Assembly (NCBI RefSeq): GCF_014640075.1 | Contig: NZ_BMGG01000013.1 | Span: 1-64,000 of the forward strand | Source: Chelatococcus reniformis | GTDB lineage: Bacteria > Pseudomonadota > Alphaproteobacteria > Rhizobiales > Beijerinckiaceae | Reading direction: 5' to 3' | Length of the DNA: 64,000 nucleotides | Part shown: one piece after another, positions 7,868 to 16,710 of the stretch | Position numbering within the stretch: position 1 is the stretch's first letter | How the letters are laid out: the number at the start of each line of letters is the position of its first letter | Position numbers and translations under genes: made by a program | Notes under the pieces: model-generated | Databases searched by the model: none | Seen by the model: only the letters and a program-made list of their open reading frames with translations | What the model was told of the DNA's origin: nothing

Positions 7868-8353
7868 CGCGATCCTCGTCGTCTGAGTTTGTGATGGGAC
7901 CGCCCGGCTTCGGGCGCATCGCGAGGGTCTGGGACCTCGTGACGCGCAATGGTGCCCCATGCCGCGTGGCGACAATCTGAATATCCTTTGTCGTATGCTT
8001 GGGTATTCTGTGTCAAAAATCTGTCGAATCGAGATTAAATTCCAATCTATAAATATCTTGCCAGCTTATTAGAGATATAATTCACACTTTTTTAGATCAC
8101 ATGGCAATTCGAAACAGATGTAAACGCATGATATCTGCTTGTGTTCCGACCCAATGAGCCAATAGTCGCTCTCAATTCGCCGGTCTCCCGGGCTACGGCA
8201 ATGCTATAGCTTGTTCAGCGCCGTCCTGCGACCGTGTCGGCAGCCAACGGATCCGCCAAGCGTGCGCCCGTCGCCCGCGCGACGATGCCTCTTAAGGAAA
8301 CTCAGATTCCGGTCGCGCGGAGCAGCGGCTAATCCGGCCGCCGCCGCGGTCGC
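7868..8353. other. AT-rich intergenic region upstream of the bacteriocin locus
   Basis: No gene is seen. Bases about 7985-8135 are strikingly AT-rich compared with the roughly 68% GC surroundings, with runs such as attaaattcc and ataaatatc. The minus strand has TTGACA at 8016-8011, a possible -35 element for the peptide operon, but no convincing -10 at the right distance. The AT-rich island is a likely promoter and silencer-binding region, or a scar of acquisition. Bases 8200-8353 return to the usual GC content. Confidence 0.5.
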
Positions 8354-9646
8354 TCAGGCGCCGGCGACGTCCGCCACCGGCTTGCCGTCGATGCCCCCGA
8401 CCGACGGGGCGCTCGCCTCGCGATAGCGCCCGAGCGACAGGAACAGCAGGGCCGGCACGATCTGGAGAGCGGCGAGCGCATACAGCGGCGCGCCGGAGCC
8501 GGGGTAGGCGGCGAGCGCCCAGGCGAAGACGACCGGTGCGACGGCGCCGCCGAGAAAGAAGGCGAACAGGAACCAGCCGAAGACCTTCGACACCGCTTCC
8601 GTGCCGAAATAGCGCCCGGCGAGATAAGGGAGCAGGTCGCTCTCGCCGCCGATGGCCAGGCCGCCGATGATGCCCCCCACCAGTAGCACGGCGAAGCTGG
8701 CGGACGTGCCGTAGACGAGGAAGCACACGGCCGAGAAGGCAAGCGCGATGATCGCCACCACGGGCGCGTGCAGGCGGTCGAGCATCAAGCCGAAACCGAT
8801 CCTGCCGACCAGGACGGCCACGCCCGCGAACGCCTGGATCAGCGCGACCTCGGCCAGGCTGCGGCCGCCCAGCTGGGTGAGGACGTAGGCGACGTTGGTG
8901 ATGATGGCATAAAGCGACGCGCCCATGAGCGCGAAGCCGATCGCCAGCTTCCAGAAGGTCGCCGTCCTCACCACGGCCGCCATGCGGAGCTGCACGGCGG
9001 GCGCCTGCGGCGCAGGGCGCTCGGGGAGCGCCTCGCCACCATCCGGCAGGAGGCCATAGGGGGCTGGGCTGTCGAGCACCAGCAGCGCCACCAGCGGCAG
9101 GCAGATCAGGAGCTCGAAAGCGGCGAGCACAAGCACCGCGGTCGGCCAGCCGGACTGGGCGATCAGCGCCTGCATGACGATCGGAATCGAGAACGCGCCG
9201 AGCGCTTGCGCCGAGGCGGCGATGCCCAGCGCCAGCCCGCGCTTGCGGTCGAACCACAGCGAGATCGCCCGCGCATAGGAGATCACATTCGTCCCGGCGC
9301 TGACGAGGCCGATGAGGACGAAGGCAAGGTAGAACTGGGTCAGCGAGTTGCCGATCTGGCTGAGGATCAGCAGCGAGGCACCGAACAAGGCGATGCTCGC
9401 CGTCGCGATCCTGCGCGAGCCCCAGCGGTCGAGCAGCCAGCCGCACACCGGAAACATCACGGTCTGGGCGAGCAGGTATAGCGTCGCCGCGCCGGCAAGT
9501 TGCGGCTGGGTCCAGCCGAACTGCCGGCCGATGGCGCCGGACAGCAGCGCGAAACCTGCCGCGAAGAAGACGGCGGATCCAAAACCGATGCCGATGCCGG
9601 ATCCGGCGACGACCTTCCAGCCCGGGAAGAACAGGGGCGTTCCCAT
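8354..9646 (-). CDS. MFS transporter
   Basis: A 430-residue inner-membrane protein with about twelve hydrophobic segments in two halves separated by a hydrophilic loop near residues 195-220. The GWLLDRWGSRR stretch between helices 2 and 3 is the MFS signature loop, and GFGLMLDRLH is its counterpart in the second half. The family resembles oxalate/formate-type and monocarboxylate-like MFS carriers, but the substrate cannot be assigned. ATG 9646 is chosen for its AAGGAG box six bases upstream; the frame extends to 9709. It is transcribed toward the bacteriocin locus and away from the autotransporter. Confidence 0.88.
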   Translation of the reverse strand: MGTPLFFPGWKVVAGSGIGIGFGSAVFFAAGFALLSGAIGRQFGWTQPQLAGAATLYLLAQTVMFPVCGWLLDRWGSRRIATASIALFGASLLILSQIGNSLTQFYLAFVLIGLVSAGTNVISYARAISLWFDRKRGLALGIAASAQALGAFSIPIVMQALIAQSGWPTAVLVLAAFELLICLPLVALLVLDSPAPYGLLPDGGEALPERPAPQAPAVQLRMAAVVRTATFWKLAIGFALMGASLYAIITNVAYVLTQLGGRSLAEVALIQAFAGVAVLVGRIGFGLMLDRLHAPVVAIIALAFSAVCFLVYGTSASFAVLLVGGIIGGLAIGGESDLLPYLAGRYFGTEAVSKVFGWFLFAFFLGGAVAPVVFAWALAAYPGSGAPLYALAALQIVPALLFLSLGRYREASAPSVGGIDGKPVADVAGA

Positions 9647-10142
9647 GGCGAGCTCCTTGCCATTCGAGGCGGTGCGGACGACAGCCCGGCTCGCCCACCG
9701 CCGATGCAAGGAGGACGGGCACCGCGACTCGCCGGTGGCCGACTATTGCAGCGCCTTCGGCCGCCGTCACCGATAGCGACGGCACACGACCAACGCGGAG
9801 AAGTGTATCGCCCGGTTCCTGCACGGGGCGCCGGGCCTCGGCAAGCCAGGCACTGTCAACGGAATGAGCGGGTAGACGGTCCCGTCGGCATCCGCGGCCC
9901 GAGGCACTTTGGACGCTCTGGACGGCGCCGCCCCTAGGGCGCGGACGGCCCTGCGCCGAGCGAGCGGTCCGCATGGACGCAAGTCGAAATTCTCTGTTAC
10001 TTTGCCGTCGACTCGCCGATGTGTGCGCGATCACCGCAACCACGTCATCGAGTCCAAGGCGCGCCATTGGCAGAGCTGTATCGCAGGGCTGAGCGGGCAG
10101 CTCGATCGGCTCCGGGCGCGTAGAGGGCAGAGGGGCGTTCAA
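9647..10142. other. divergent intergenic region, MFS / autotransporter
   Basis: About 500 bases between two divergently transcribed genes, so it must hold both promoters. No gene-like frame with a ribosome-binding site was found, and I could not identify a clear palindrome or consensus promoter. Confidence 0.45.
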
Positions 10143-13100
10143 ATGTGGTTCGCGGCTCGCGGCGCCTGGCGGCGCTCGCTTCTGTTCGTCTCGGCGGCGG
10201 CTATGCTCGCCGCGACCCCGGCGCTGGCGGATCCCGTCGCGCTCCCCTGGGGCGATCCGGCGAGCGTGAGCGTGCTCCAGCGGGCGATCGACCAGTTCCG
10301 GGTCGACAAACGCATCCCCGGCGCGGTCGTGCTGCTGCGCCAGGGCGACAGCAGCTTCGCCATCAACTCCGGCGTGGCCGACATCGCAACGAACGCCGCG
10401 CCAACGCCGGACACATATTTCGGCTACCGCAGCGTCACCAAGTCGTTCGTGACGACAGTTGTCATGCAGCTCGCCCAGGAAGGGCGCCTGAAGCTCGACG
10501 ACCCGGTCGGCAAATACGTGGCCGGTGTGCCCAGTGGCGACGTCATCACCGTGCGCCAGCTCGCCGAGATGCGTTCGGGCCTGTTCAGCTACACGGCCTC
10601 TCCGGCATTCGGCGAGGCAGCCGGAGCGGACCCCGGCAAGGTCTGGACGCCTGACGAACTGCTGGCCTACGGCTTCGCCCAGCCGCTGCAGTTCACGCCG
10701 GGCACGTCCTTCCAATACTCCAACACCAACACGGTTCTGCTGGGCCAGGTCATCGCCGCCGTCACGGGCAGCGCCTGGTCCGTGGAGGTGCAACGGCGCC
10801 TGAGCGGGCCGCTGGGCCTCGCCTCGGTGATCGACCAGGGTGGCGGCGCCCTGCCTCAACCCAACGCGGTCGGCTATTTCGACGCCGGGGAGGGGCCCGT
10901 CGCCCTCGACGAGTTCAACGCCTCGGGCGCTGGCGCGTCCGGAGCGCTGACCGGCGTCGCCCGCGATCTGGAGCGCTGGGGCAAGGCCGTCGGCACCGGC
11001 GCCACCTTGAGCGAGGCCGAATTCGTCGCCCGCATGAAGTCGTTCGGATCGACGAAAAGCGATCCAAACAGCCCGGAATACGACAGTTACGGCTTCGGCA
11101 TGGGCGAGATCCAGGGATGGATCGGGCACACCGGCAACGGCCTCGGCTTCGAGGTGCTGGTCATGTACGACCGCGCCACCGACCGCACCATCACCGTCCT
11201 GTTCAACGCGGCCAACGCCGACGATCACGACGCGCCGGCCCATCTCTTCCAGGAGTTGCTGGGCCTGCTCGGCTGGACGCCGCCGGCGAACCAACGGCAG
11301 GTGGTGGCCGACGGAGGGCCGGCGGTGGTGAGCGCCGGCACGGTCTGGACCGGCCTCGTCAGCGGCCCGTTCGGCGCGCGCGCCGCGGTCTATGCCGCCA
11401 ACGGCGGCGTCGTCACCGCCGACGGGCCGGTGACGCTCGCCCCCATGCAGGACTACGTGCCCGCGATCTTTGTCGGCGGCAATGGCCGGGTGGCGCTCGA
11501 CCAAGGCGGCACGATCTCGGCGTCGGTGGGCGGCGACGGCGCCTTCGTGCAGGGCGGCAGCGGCACCGCAGAACTGTCGCTCACCGGCGTCGCGGTCGCG
11601 CTGCGGGGCGATGCCGTCACCGGCACGGGCGTCGACGTGCGCGGGGGCGGCAGCGCCGTGCTGAACGGCGTGCGCATCAGCGGGGCGGCGCAAGCGGCGC
11701 TACACGCCGGAGGCACGGCGCCGGCGTCGATCAGCGCGACCGGGCTATCCGTCGATCTCGTCGGCGGACATGGGGCGTGGGCGACCGGCAACGGCACCAT
11801 CGCGCTCTCGGGCAGCACGATCGTGCTGCGCGGCGCGGGTCACGGCCTGCTCGCCACCAGCCTCGACGCGCCGGCCCGCATCTCGGCCCTGGGATCGACG
11901 GTGGAGACCTTCGGCGCCTTCAGTTTCGGTGCCGTGGCCCAAGGAGCCGGCGCCTCCGTGGCGCTCGCCGGCTCCCGCATCACCACCTTCGGCGCTTTCT
12001 CGCATGGCGCCGTATTGGGGCAGGGCGCGGCGATGGCCCTCGCCGGCAGCAGCATACGCGCGGAGGGCCTGGCTGCCGCGGCGGTGGCCGCCGTTCCGGT
12101 CGTCACGACGGCGGGCCCGAGCAGCGCGGCGCTGTCGCTCGACGCCAGCTCGCTGTCGGCCGCGAGCGGCATCGCCGTGATGGCGGCCGGCACCGATCTC
12201 GTCCTCAACGCGTCGCGCTCGGTGATCGCAGGCGCGATCACCGCCGCCGACACGGCGACGATCGCGCTGACGCTCGACAACGGCAGCGCCTGGACGCTCG
12301 CACCGGCGGACATCGCGCCGCCGTCGCGCCTGAGCCGCATCGCCGTCCGCGACAGCAGCATCGCCTTTGCGCCGCCCGCATCCGCAGGGGCCTACCAGGC
12401 CCTGGCCGTCGGCAGCTACACGGGCGCCGGCGCCACGCTGAGCATGAACGCCTTCCTCGCCGGCACGGGCGGCGCCGACCGGCTGATCATCGACGGGGGC
12501 ACGGCGAGCGGCCAGACGCAGCTCGTCATCCAACCCACCGGCGGTGGCGCGCCCACCACCGGCGACGGCATCCTGTTGGTCGAGACGGTGAACGGGGCTC
12601 AAACGTCGCCGACGGCGTTCTCGCTCAACGGGGCGCGCGTCGCCGCCGGCGCCTTCGACTACAATCTCTACCGCGGCGGCCTCGCGGGCGGAGACGACTG
12701 GTTCCTGCGCTCGACACGCCCGGCCCCGGGCGGGTCGGGCCTGCCGGACATCCGCCCCGAGGTCGCGGTCGACCTGGCGCTGCCGGCCATGGCCGCCCGC
12801 TTCGGCCTGGCCATGGTCGGCACCTACGACGACCGCGCCGATGCGCGGGCGGCCGCGGCGGGGAGCCCCCTGGGATCGAGCGGCGCGGCGTGGGCCCGCG
12901 CCTTCGGCGAGACCGGCCGCAACGGCTCGTCCGGCGGCAGCGGATTTGCGCAGCTCGATCGCTTCCTCGGGCAGGGGCCGAGCTACGATATCCGGTTTGC
13001 CGGCTTCCAGGCGGGCCTCGACCTCTATCGCACCGATGGCACCACCGGGTCGCGCGACCTCGCCGGCTTGTTCGTCGGGGCCGGTCACATCGAGGGCGAC

Positions 13101-13748
13101 GTCAACGCCGTCTACGGCGGGCGCGCCGGACAAGCCTCCATGGACGCCTATGCGATGGGGGCCTATTGGACCCATCGCGGTGCCGGCGGCTGGTACGTGG
13201 ACGCGGCGATCCAGGGCACCTTCTACGATCAGGCGCACGCCACCTCGCTCCTGGGCGAATTCCTGAAGACCCAGGGCTGGGGCCTGCTCGCCTCCTTGGA
13301 AGGCGGCTACCCCATCGCCCTCGGCACCGCCTGGACCATCGAACCGCAAGCCCAGGTCATCTATCAGCGCCTGTCGTTCGCCGACGGCGCCGACCGCTAC
13401 GGCGCCGTGGGCTACGACACGGCCGGAACGGCCTACGGCCGCATTGGCGCCCGCCTGACACGCGCCTGGATGCTGGACAACGGCCGCGCCATCTCGACCT
13501 GGGGGCGCGTCAATCTCTGGCACGCCTTCGGCGATGGCCCGACGGCGACCTTCGCCAGCCTGAGCGGCGCCTACCCGATGGCCTTCGATGCGGGCACCGG
13601 CGGCACCTGGGCGCAACTGGGCGCGGGCGTGTCCGCCGCTGTGGCCGACAACGTCAGCCTGTTCGCCGCCGCCGACTGCAATGTCCGCCTGGGCAGCGAG
13701 ACGGGGCGGTCCGTGGGCGGGCGCCTGGGCTTCCGCGTCACCTGGTAG
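10143..13748 (+). CDS. autotransporter with N-terminal serine beta-lactamase-like domain
   Basis: A 1201-residue secreted protein. A signal peptide (about residues 1-30, ending PALADP) is followed by a serine beta-lactamase/transpeptidase-like domain (about 35-390) with Ser97-x-x-Lys100, Tyr192-Ser-Asn194 and His329-Thr-Gly331 motifs, the class C or esterase type. Residues about 400-900 are a Gly/Ser/Ala-rich repetitive passenger of the pertactin beta-helix kind. The last ~290 residues form the autotransporter beta-barrel and end in FRVTW, with an aromatic C-terminus. It should be exported by Sec and displayed on or released from the outer membrane. The enzyme could be an esterase, peptidase or beta-lactamase. 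Start ATG 10143 is the only one that gives a signal peptide. Confidence 0.9.
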   Translation: MWFAARGAWRRSLLFVSAAAMLAATPALADPVALPWGDPASVSVLQRAIDQFRVDKRIPGAVVLLRQGDSSFAINSGVADIATNAAPTPDTYFGYRSVTKSFVTTVVMQLAQEGRLKLDDPVGKYVAGVPSGDVITVRQLAEMRSGLFSYTASPAFGEAAGADPGKVWTPDELLAYGFAQPLQFTPGTSFQYSNTNTVLLGQVIAAVTGSAWSVEVQRRLSGPLGLASVIDQGGGALPQPNAVGYFDAGEGPVALDEFNASGAGASGALTGVARDLERWGKAVGTGATLSEAEFVARMKSFGSTKSDPNSPEYDSYGFGMGEIQGWIGHTGNGLGFEVLVMYDRATDRTITVLFNAANADDHDAPAHLFQELLGLLGWTPPANQRQVVADGGPAVVSAGTVWTGLVSGPFGARAAVYAANGGVVTADGPVTLAPMQDYVPAIFVGGNGRVALDQGGTISASVGGDGAFVQGGSGTAELSLTGVAVALRGDAVTGTGVDVRGGGSAVLNGVRISGAAQAALHAGGTAPASISATGLSVDLVGGHGAWATGNGTIALSGSTIVLRGAGHGLLATSLDAPARISALGSTVETFGAFSFGAVAQGAGASVALAGSRITTFGAFSHGAVLGQGAAMALAGSSIRAEGLAAAAVAAVPVVTTAGPSSAALSLDASSLSAASGIAVMAAGTDLVLNASRSVIAGAITAADTATIALTLDNGSAWTLAPADIAPPSRLSRIAVRDSSIAFAPPASAGAYQALAVGSYTGAGATLSMNAFLAGTGGADRLIIDGGTASGQTQLVIQPTGGGAPTTGDGILLVETVNGAQTSPTAFSLNGARVAAGAFDYNLYRGGLAGGDDWFLRSTRPAPGGSGLPDIRPEVAVDLALPAMAARFGLAMVGTYDDRADARAAAAGSPLGSSGAAWARAFGETGRNGSSGGSGFAQLDRFLGQGPSYDIRFAGFQAGLDLYRTDGTTGSRDLAGLFVGAGHIEGDVNAVYGGRAGQASMDAYAMGAYWTHRGAGGWYVDAAIQGTFYDQAHATSLLGEFLKTQGWGLLASLEGGYPIALGTAWTIEPQAQVIYQRLSFADGADRYGAVGYDTAGTAYGRIGARLTRAWMLDNGRAISTWGRVNLWHAFGDGPTATFASLSGAYPMAFDAGTGGTWAQLGAGVSAAVADNVSLFAAADCNVRLGSETGRSVGGRLGFRVTW

Positions 13749-13875
13749 CGACCCGTGGCCCGCGGCCTGGTCCGCGATTGCATAGCGGCGATGGCCGGCG
13801 GCGGGCCACAGCCGGCAATTCGTCGCCGCCCCGGGCTCTGCTTGGCCTGCGCGCGGCGCTGGCGCGCATCTCCGT

Positions 13876-13895
13876 GGCCGGGCTCGACCCCGGCC
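13876..13895 (+). terminator. GC-rich hairpin after the autotransporter
   Basis: GGCCGGG-ctcga-CCCCGGCC, 128 bases after the autotransporter stop. It belongs to the same small palindrome family as those at 46466, 49138 and 61175. There is no T run, so its function as a terminator is uncertain; it may be a REP-like repeat. Confidence 0.4.
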
Positions 13896-13923
13896 ATCCA
13901 TCCCCAGGCGTGCGGGATCCTAG

Positions 13924-14026
13924 AGAGCATTTCCGCGTTTCTTCGAATCGCCGAAATGCTCTATCTGTTTGATTTGTCGCGTTTTCTTAACGCGAACCGG
14001 CGTCCACTTCGCTCGAAAACGCTCTA
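13924..14026 (-). repeat. 105-bp dispersed repeat, copy A
   Basis: One of five copies of an element with TAGAG...CTCTA ends. It contains an internal perfect stem (agagcattt...aaatgctct) and a gcgttttc...gcg segment. Its right end provides the TAG stop codon (14026-14024, minus strand) of the dehydrogenase pseudogene. Other copies are at 20392, 23578, 31467 and 45067. Confidence 0.9.
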
Positions 14027-15033
14027 GACGCGCACGACGACCTTGCCGAAATGCCCCCCGGCCTCCATCAGCCGCAGCGCCGCCGGCACCTCACCGAAGC
14101 CGAAGGCCCTGTCGACGACCGGCTCCAGCTTCCAGCGGTCGATGTGGGTGCACATGTCGTCGAAATGCGCGCGGCTGCCCACCGAGATGCCGAGGATGCG
14201 CAGATTCTTGCTGAACACCGAGGGCACCAGGATGGGCGTCGAGATGCCGCCGAGGACACCGATGACGACGATGGCCCCACCGACCCGCACCGCATCCAGC
14301 GACTGCTTCAGGGTGCTCTCGCCGCCCACCTCGACGATGACGTCGACGCCCTTGCCGCCGGTCAGCTCCAGGGCCCGGGCACCCCACTGCGGGGTGCTGC
14401 GGTAGTTGATCGTCTCGTCGGCTCCCAGCGCCCTGGCGCGCTCCAGCTTCTCCTCGCTCGACGAGGTCGCGATGACCCGCGCGCCGCGCGCCTTGGCGAA
14501 CTGGAGGGCGAAGATCGAAACCCCGCCCGTCCCCTGCACCAGCACCGTATCGCCCGGCCCCACCGGGGCCTCGACGGCGATGGCGCGCCAGGCGGTGAGC
14601 GCCGCGCAGGGCAAGGTCGCCGCCGCCTCGAAGGACAGGTGGGCCGGAACCTTGGAGACCCCGTCCGCATCGAGGAGCATCTGCTCCTGCAACACACCCG
14701 GAAGGGGGCCGCCCAGAGGCCGCGAGCGCTTCTGGGCGGTCACCGGCCCGTCGAGCCAGGATTGGAAGAACAGCGGACACACCCGGTCCCCGGTTTGACG
14801 CGCGACACCCCCTCGCCGACCGCCACGACCTCGCCGACGCCGTCGGAGAAGGGGATGAGCGGCAACGGATGGCGGCCGCCCTGCCCCTTCACGGTGATCA
14901 GGTCACGGTAGTTGAGCGACGTGGCCTTGATCGCCACCACGACCTGTCCCGGCCCGGCCTGCGGCGCCGGCGTCTCGCCCGCCCGCAGATTGTCGATGCC
15001 GTAGGCACCCTCGATCTGCCAGATCCTCATCAT
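14024..15033 (-). pseudogene. medium-chain (zinc-type) alcohol dehydrogenase, frameshifted
   Basis: Two overlapping frames together encode one medium-chain dehydrogenase/reductase. The first (from ATG 15033) gives the N-terminal GroES-like part through VKPG. The second continues from VCPLFFQSWLDG through the Rossmann domain (VLVQGTGGVS, VIVEVGGEST) to the end. The break is at a run of four C at 14788-14791; a fifth C would restore VKPGDRVCPLF in frame. It is therefore a one-base deletion, or a sequencing error in a homopolymer. The intact relative at 16707-17756 is clearly similar. These enzymes typically reduce alkenals, quinones or alcohols with NAD(P)H. It is the last gene of the TetR-flanked operon, and its stop codon lies in repeat copy A. 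Confidence 0.82.
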
Positions 15034-15188
15034 TCCCTCCCCGCGGCGCCGATGCGCCTCTCCTGGCCAGCGTCCTTTTGGGCGCGGCCCTTGGCGCTTG
15101 CGGGGGTAGTCTCACCGGCCACGGTCTGACAAGTCGGTTGGCTGCAATGCTCCGCTGCGGCAGGACGCCGTCCGACGGCCGCTCCCGC

Positions 15189-15848
15189 TCAGTCGAACCC
15201 GTGCAGCGCTGCCCAGGCGGCGAGCGGCTCGCGTCTGGTTCGCAACCCATTGATGGGATGCTCCGCCGCATATCCCAGCGCAATGCCGCAAAACACCATC
15301 TCCTCGGCGGGCAGATCGAGGAGCTCCGCCAGCGTCTGCGGATATTGCGACCAATACTCCTGGGCGCAGGTCGAGAGCCCATCGGCGACGGCGAGCAGCA
15401 TCAGCGTCTGCAGGAAGATGCCGAGATCGGCCCATTGCGGCGGACCCAGCCGCCGGTCGAGAGAGACGAAGAGGCCGACCGGCGCGCCGAACAGCCGCCC
15501 GTTCTCGGCGAGCTGCCGCAAGCGGCCGGCCCGATCCTGCCGCGCGATCGCGATTGTCGCGTAGAGGTCCTCGCCGCATTCGGAGCGCCGGCGCCGATAG
15601 GGATCCCACAGGCCCGGCGGATAGACCTGATACGCGGGGGCCTCGCCGGCCGGGTTGGCTGTTGCCCTGGCCTTGAGTTCCTCGAGCGGGGGGCCGGTCA
15701 GCGCGTGGACCCGCCAGGGCTGCAGGTTGCCGCCCGACGGCGCCTGCCCGGCCTTCGCCAACAAGGACAGCACCCGGTGCTTGGGAACCGGCTCGGGCGT
15801 GAAGGCTCGCACGGATATGCGCCGTGCCACGGCCTCGGAGACATCCAT
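15189..15848 (-). CDS. nitroreductase family protein
   Basis: A 219-residue FMN-dependent oxidoreductase of the nitroreductase fold. The N-terminal RRISVRAF segment (Arg residues binding FMN phosphate), the QAPSGGNLQPWRV motif near residues 34-46 and the late LGYAAEHPIN block match the family. Such enzymes reduce nitroaromatics, quinones or enones with NAD(P)H. ATG 15848 is chosen; it starts four bases after the hydrolase stop, so the two are co-transcribed. A longer frame to 15947 lies inside the hydrolase gene. Confidence 0.88.
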   Translation of the reverse strand: MDVSEAVARRISVRAFTPEPVPKHRVLSLLAKAGQAPSGGNLQPWRVHALTGPPLEELKARATANPAGEAPAYQVYPPGLWDPYRRRRSECGEDLYATIAIARQDRAGRLRQLAENGRLFGAPVGLFVSLDRRLGPPQWADLGIFLQTLMLLAVADGLSTCAQEYWSQYPQTLAELLDLPAEEMVFCGIALGYAAEHPINGLRTRREPLAAWAALHGFD

Positions 15849-15852
15849 GGCG

Positions 15853-16710
15853 TCACCCCAGCAGCTTGGCGAGGCCGTCGGCCACATCGTCCGGCCGCTC
15901 CACCTGGGGGAAATGGCCGAGGCCGGGAAGCCCGGCCGTCGTGGCATGCGGCAGCACGGCTGCGGCGCGCTCGACGATGGCCCCGCCCGAAATCGGATCG
16001 GCGAGGCCGTAGAGGAAGCCGAGCGGCACGCGTGTCTGGGCCAGCGCCGCTTCCCATGGCGCGGCGAGCCGCGCGCGCTCGGCCATGTAGACGAGGTGCT
16101 TGGGCCATAGCAGCTGGCCCCCCTCGTGCTGGACGGACGTCCACAGGTCGTCGACCTCCGCGTCCGAGAGCCGCCGGGACGGAAACAGCGGCGCCAGGCT
16201 CGCTGCGAGCGACTCCCGCGTCAGCGCCCGGGCCAGGGGCGGGCCCTGGACCGGATCGACCAGCGCCTGCTGTGCCGGCGTCGGTCGATAGAGCGCCGGA
16301 AAGACGGACGAGTTCATGAAGATGGCCTGCTGCAATGTGAAGGCGAGCCGGCCCTCCTCATGCCGGTGCAGGAGCTCCTGGAGCAGGATGCCGCCGAGAT
16401 CGTGGGCGACAACCTGCGCCTGCGCGACGCCGAGCGCGCTGAGAATGGCGAGGGCGCGGTCCGTCTGAATGAGCGCGGAATAATCGGCGTCGGGCGGCTT
16501 CGCCGAGGCGCCGTAGCCCAGGTAGTCGAAGCTCACGCAGCGATAGCGGCCGCGCAGCTGCTCGACCACCGCCGACCAGTCGTGCGACGAGGTCGGGAAC
16601 CCGTGGAGAAAGACGACCGTCCGCTCGCCGGCGCCGTCGATCCGGGTGAAGATGCGTGCCCCGTCGACCTCGACGAAGTCACCGCCGTCCCACCATTCGG
16701 CCAATCTCAT
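15853..16710 (-). CDS. alpha/beta hydrolase (haloalkane dehalogenase/epoxide hydrolase-like)
   Basis: A 285-residue alpha/beta-fold hydrolase. Residues 33-44 carry the oxyanion motif FLHGFPTSSHDW, and the nucleophile elbow is VAHDLGG with Asp104. Aspartate at the nucleophile position is typical of haloalkane dehalogenases and epoxide hydrolases rather than serine esterases. The C-terminal GLGHFPQVERP supplies the histidine. Start ATG 16710 overlaps the upstream dehydrogenase stop (ATGA). The partners (two dehydrogenases and a nitroreductase) suggest breakdown or detoxification of a small electrophilic or halogenated compound; the substrate is not known. Confidence 0.88.
   Translation of the reverse strand: MRLAEWWDGGDFVEVDGARIFTRIDGAGERTVVFLHGFPTSSHDWSAVVEQLRGRYRCVSFDYLGYGASAKPPDADYSALIQTDRALAILSALGVAQAQVVAHDLGGILLQELLHRHEEGRLAFTLQQAIFMNSSVFPALYRPTPAQQALVDPVQGPPLARALTRESLAASLAPLFPSRRLSDAEVDDLWTSVQHEGGQLLWPKHLVYMAERARLAAPWEAALAQTRVPLGFLYGLADPISGGAIVERAAAVLPHATTAGLPGLGHFPQVERPDDVADGLAKLLG

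Noticed and set aside
8011-8016. TTGACA as a sigma-70 -35 box upstream of the peptide operon
   Set aside because: No -10 element at 16-18 bases; kept only as a remark in the AT-rich region entry.
8292-11693. A 1133-codon open frame on the minus strand
   Set aside because: It runs antisense through the autotransporter and out of frame through the MFS gene, with low-complexity Arg/Gly/Ala composition. It is a high-GC shadow frame.
11117-13972. A 951-codon plus-strand frame inside the autotransporter
   Set aside because: Alternative frame of the same strand, Arg-rich, no domains, while the other frame has signal peptide, catalytic motifs and barrel.
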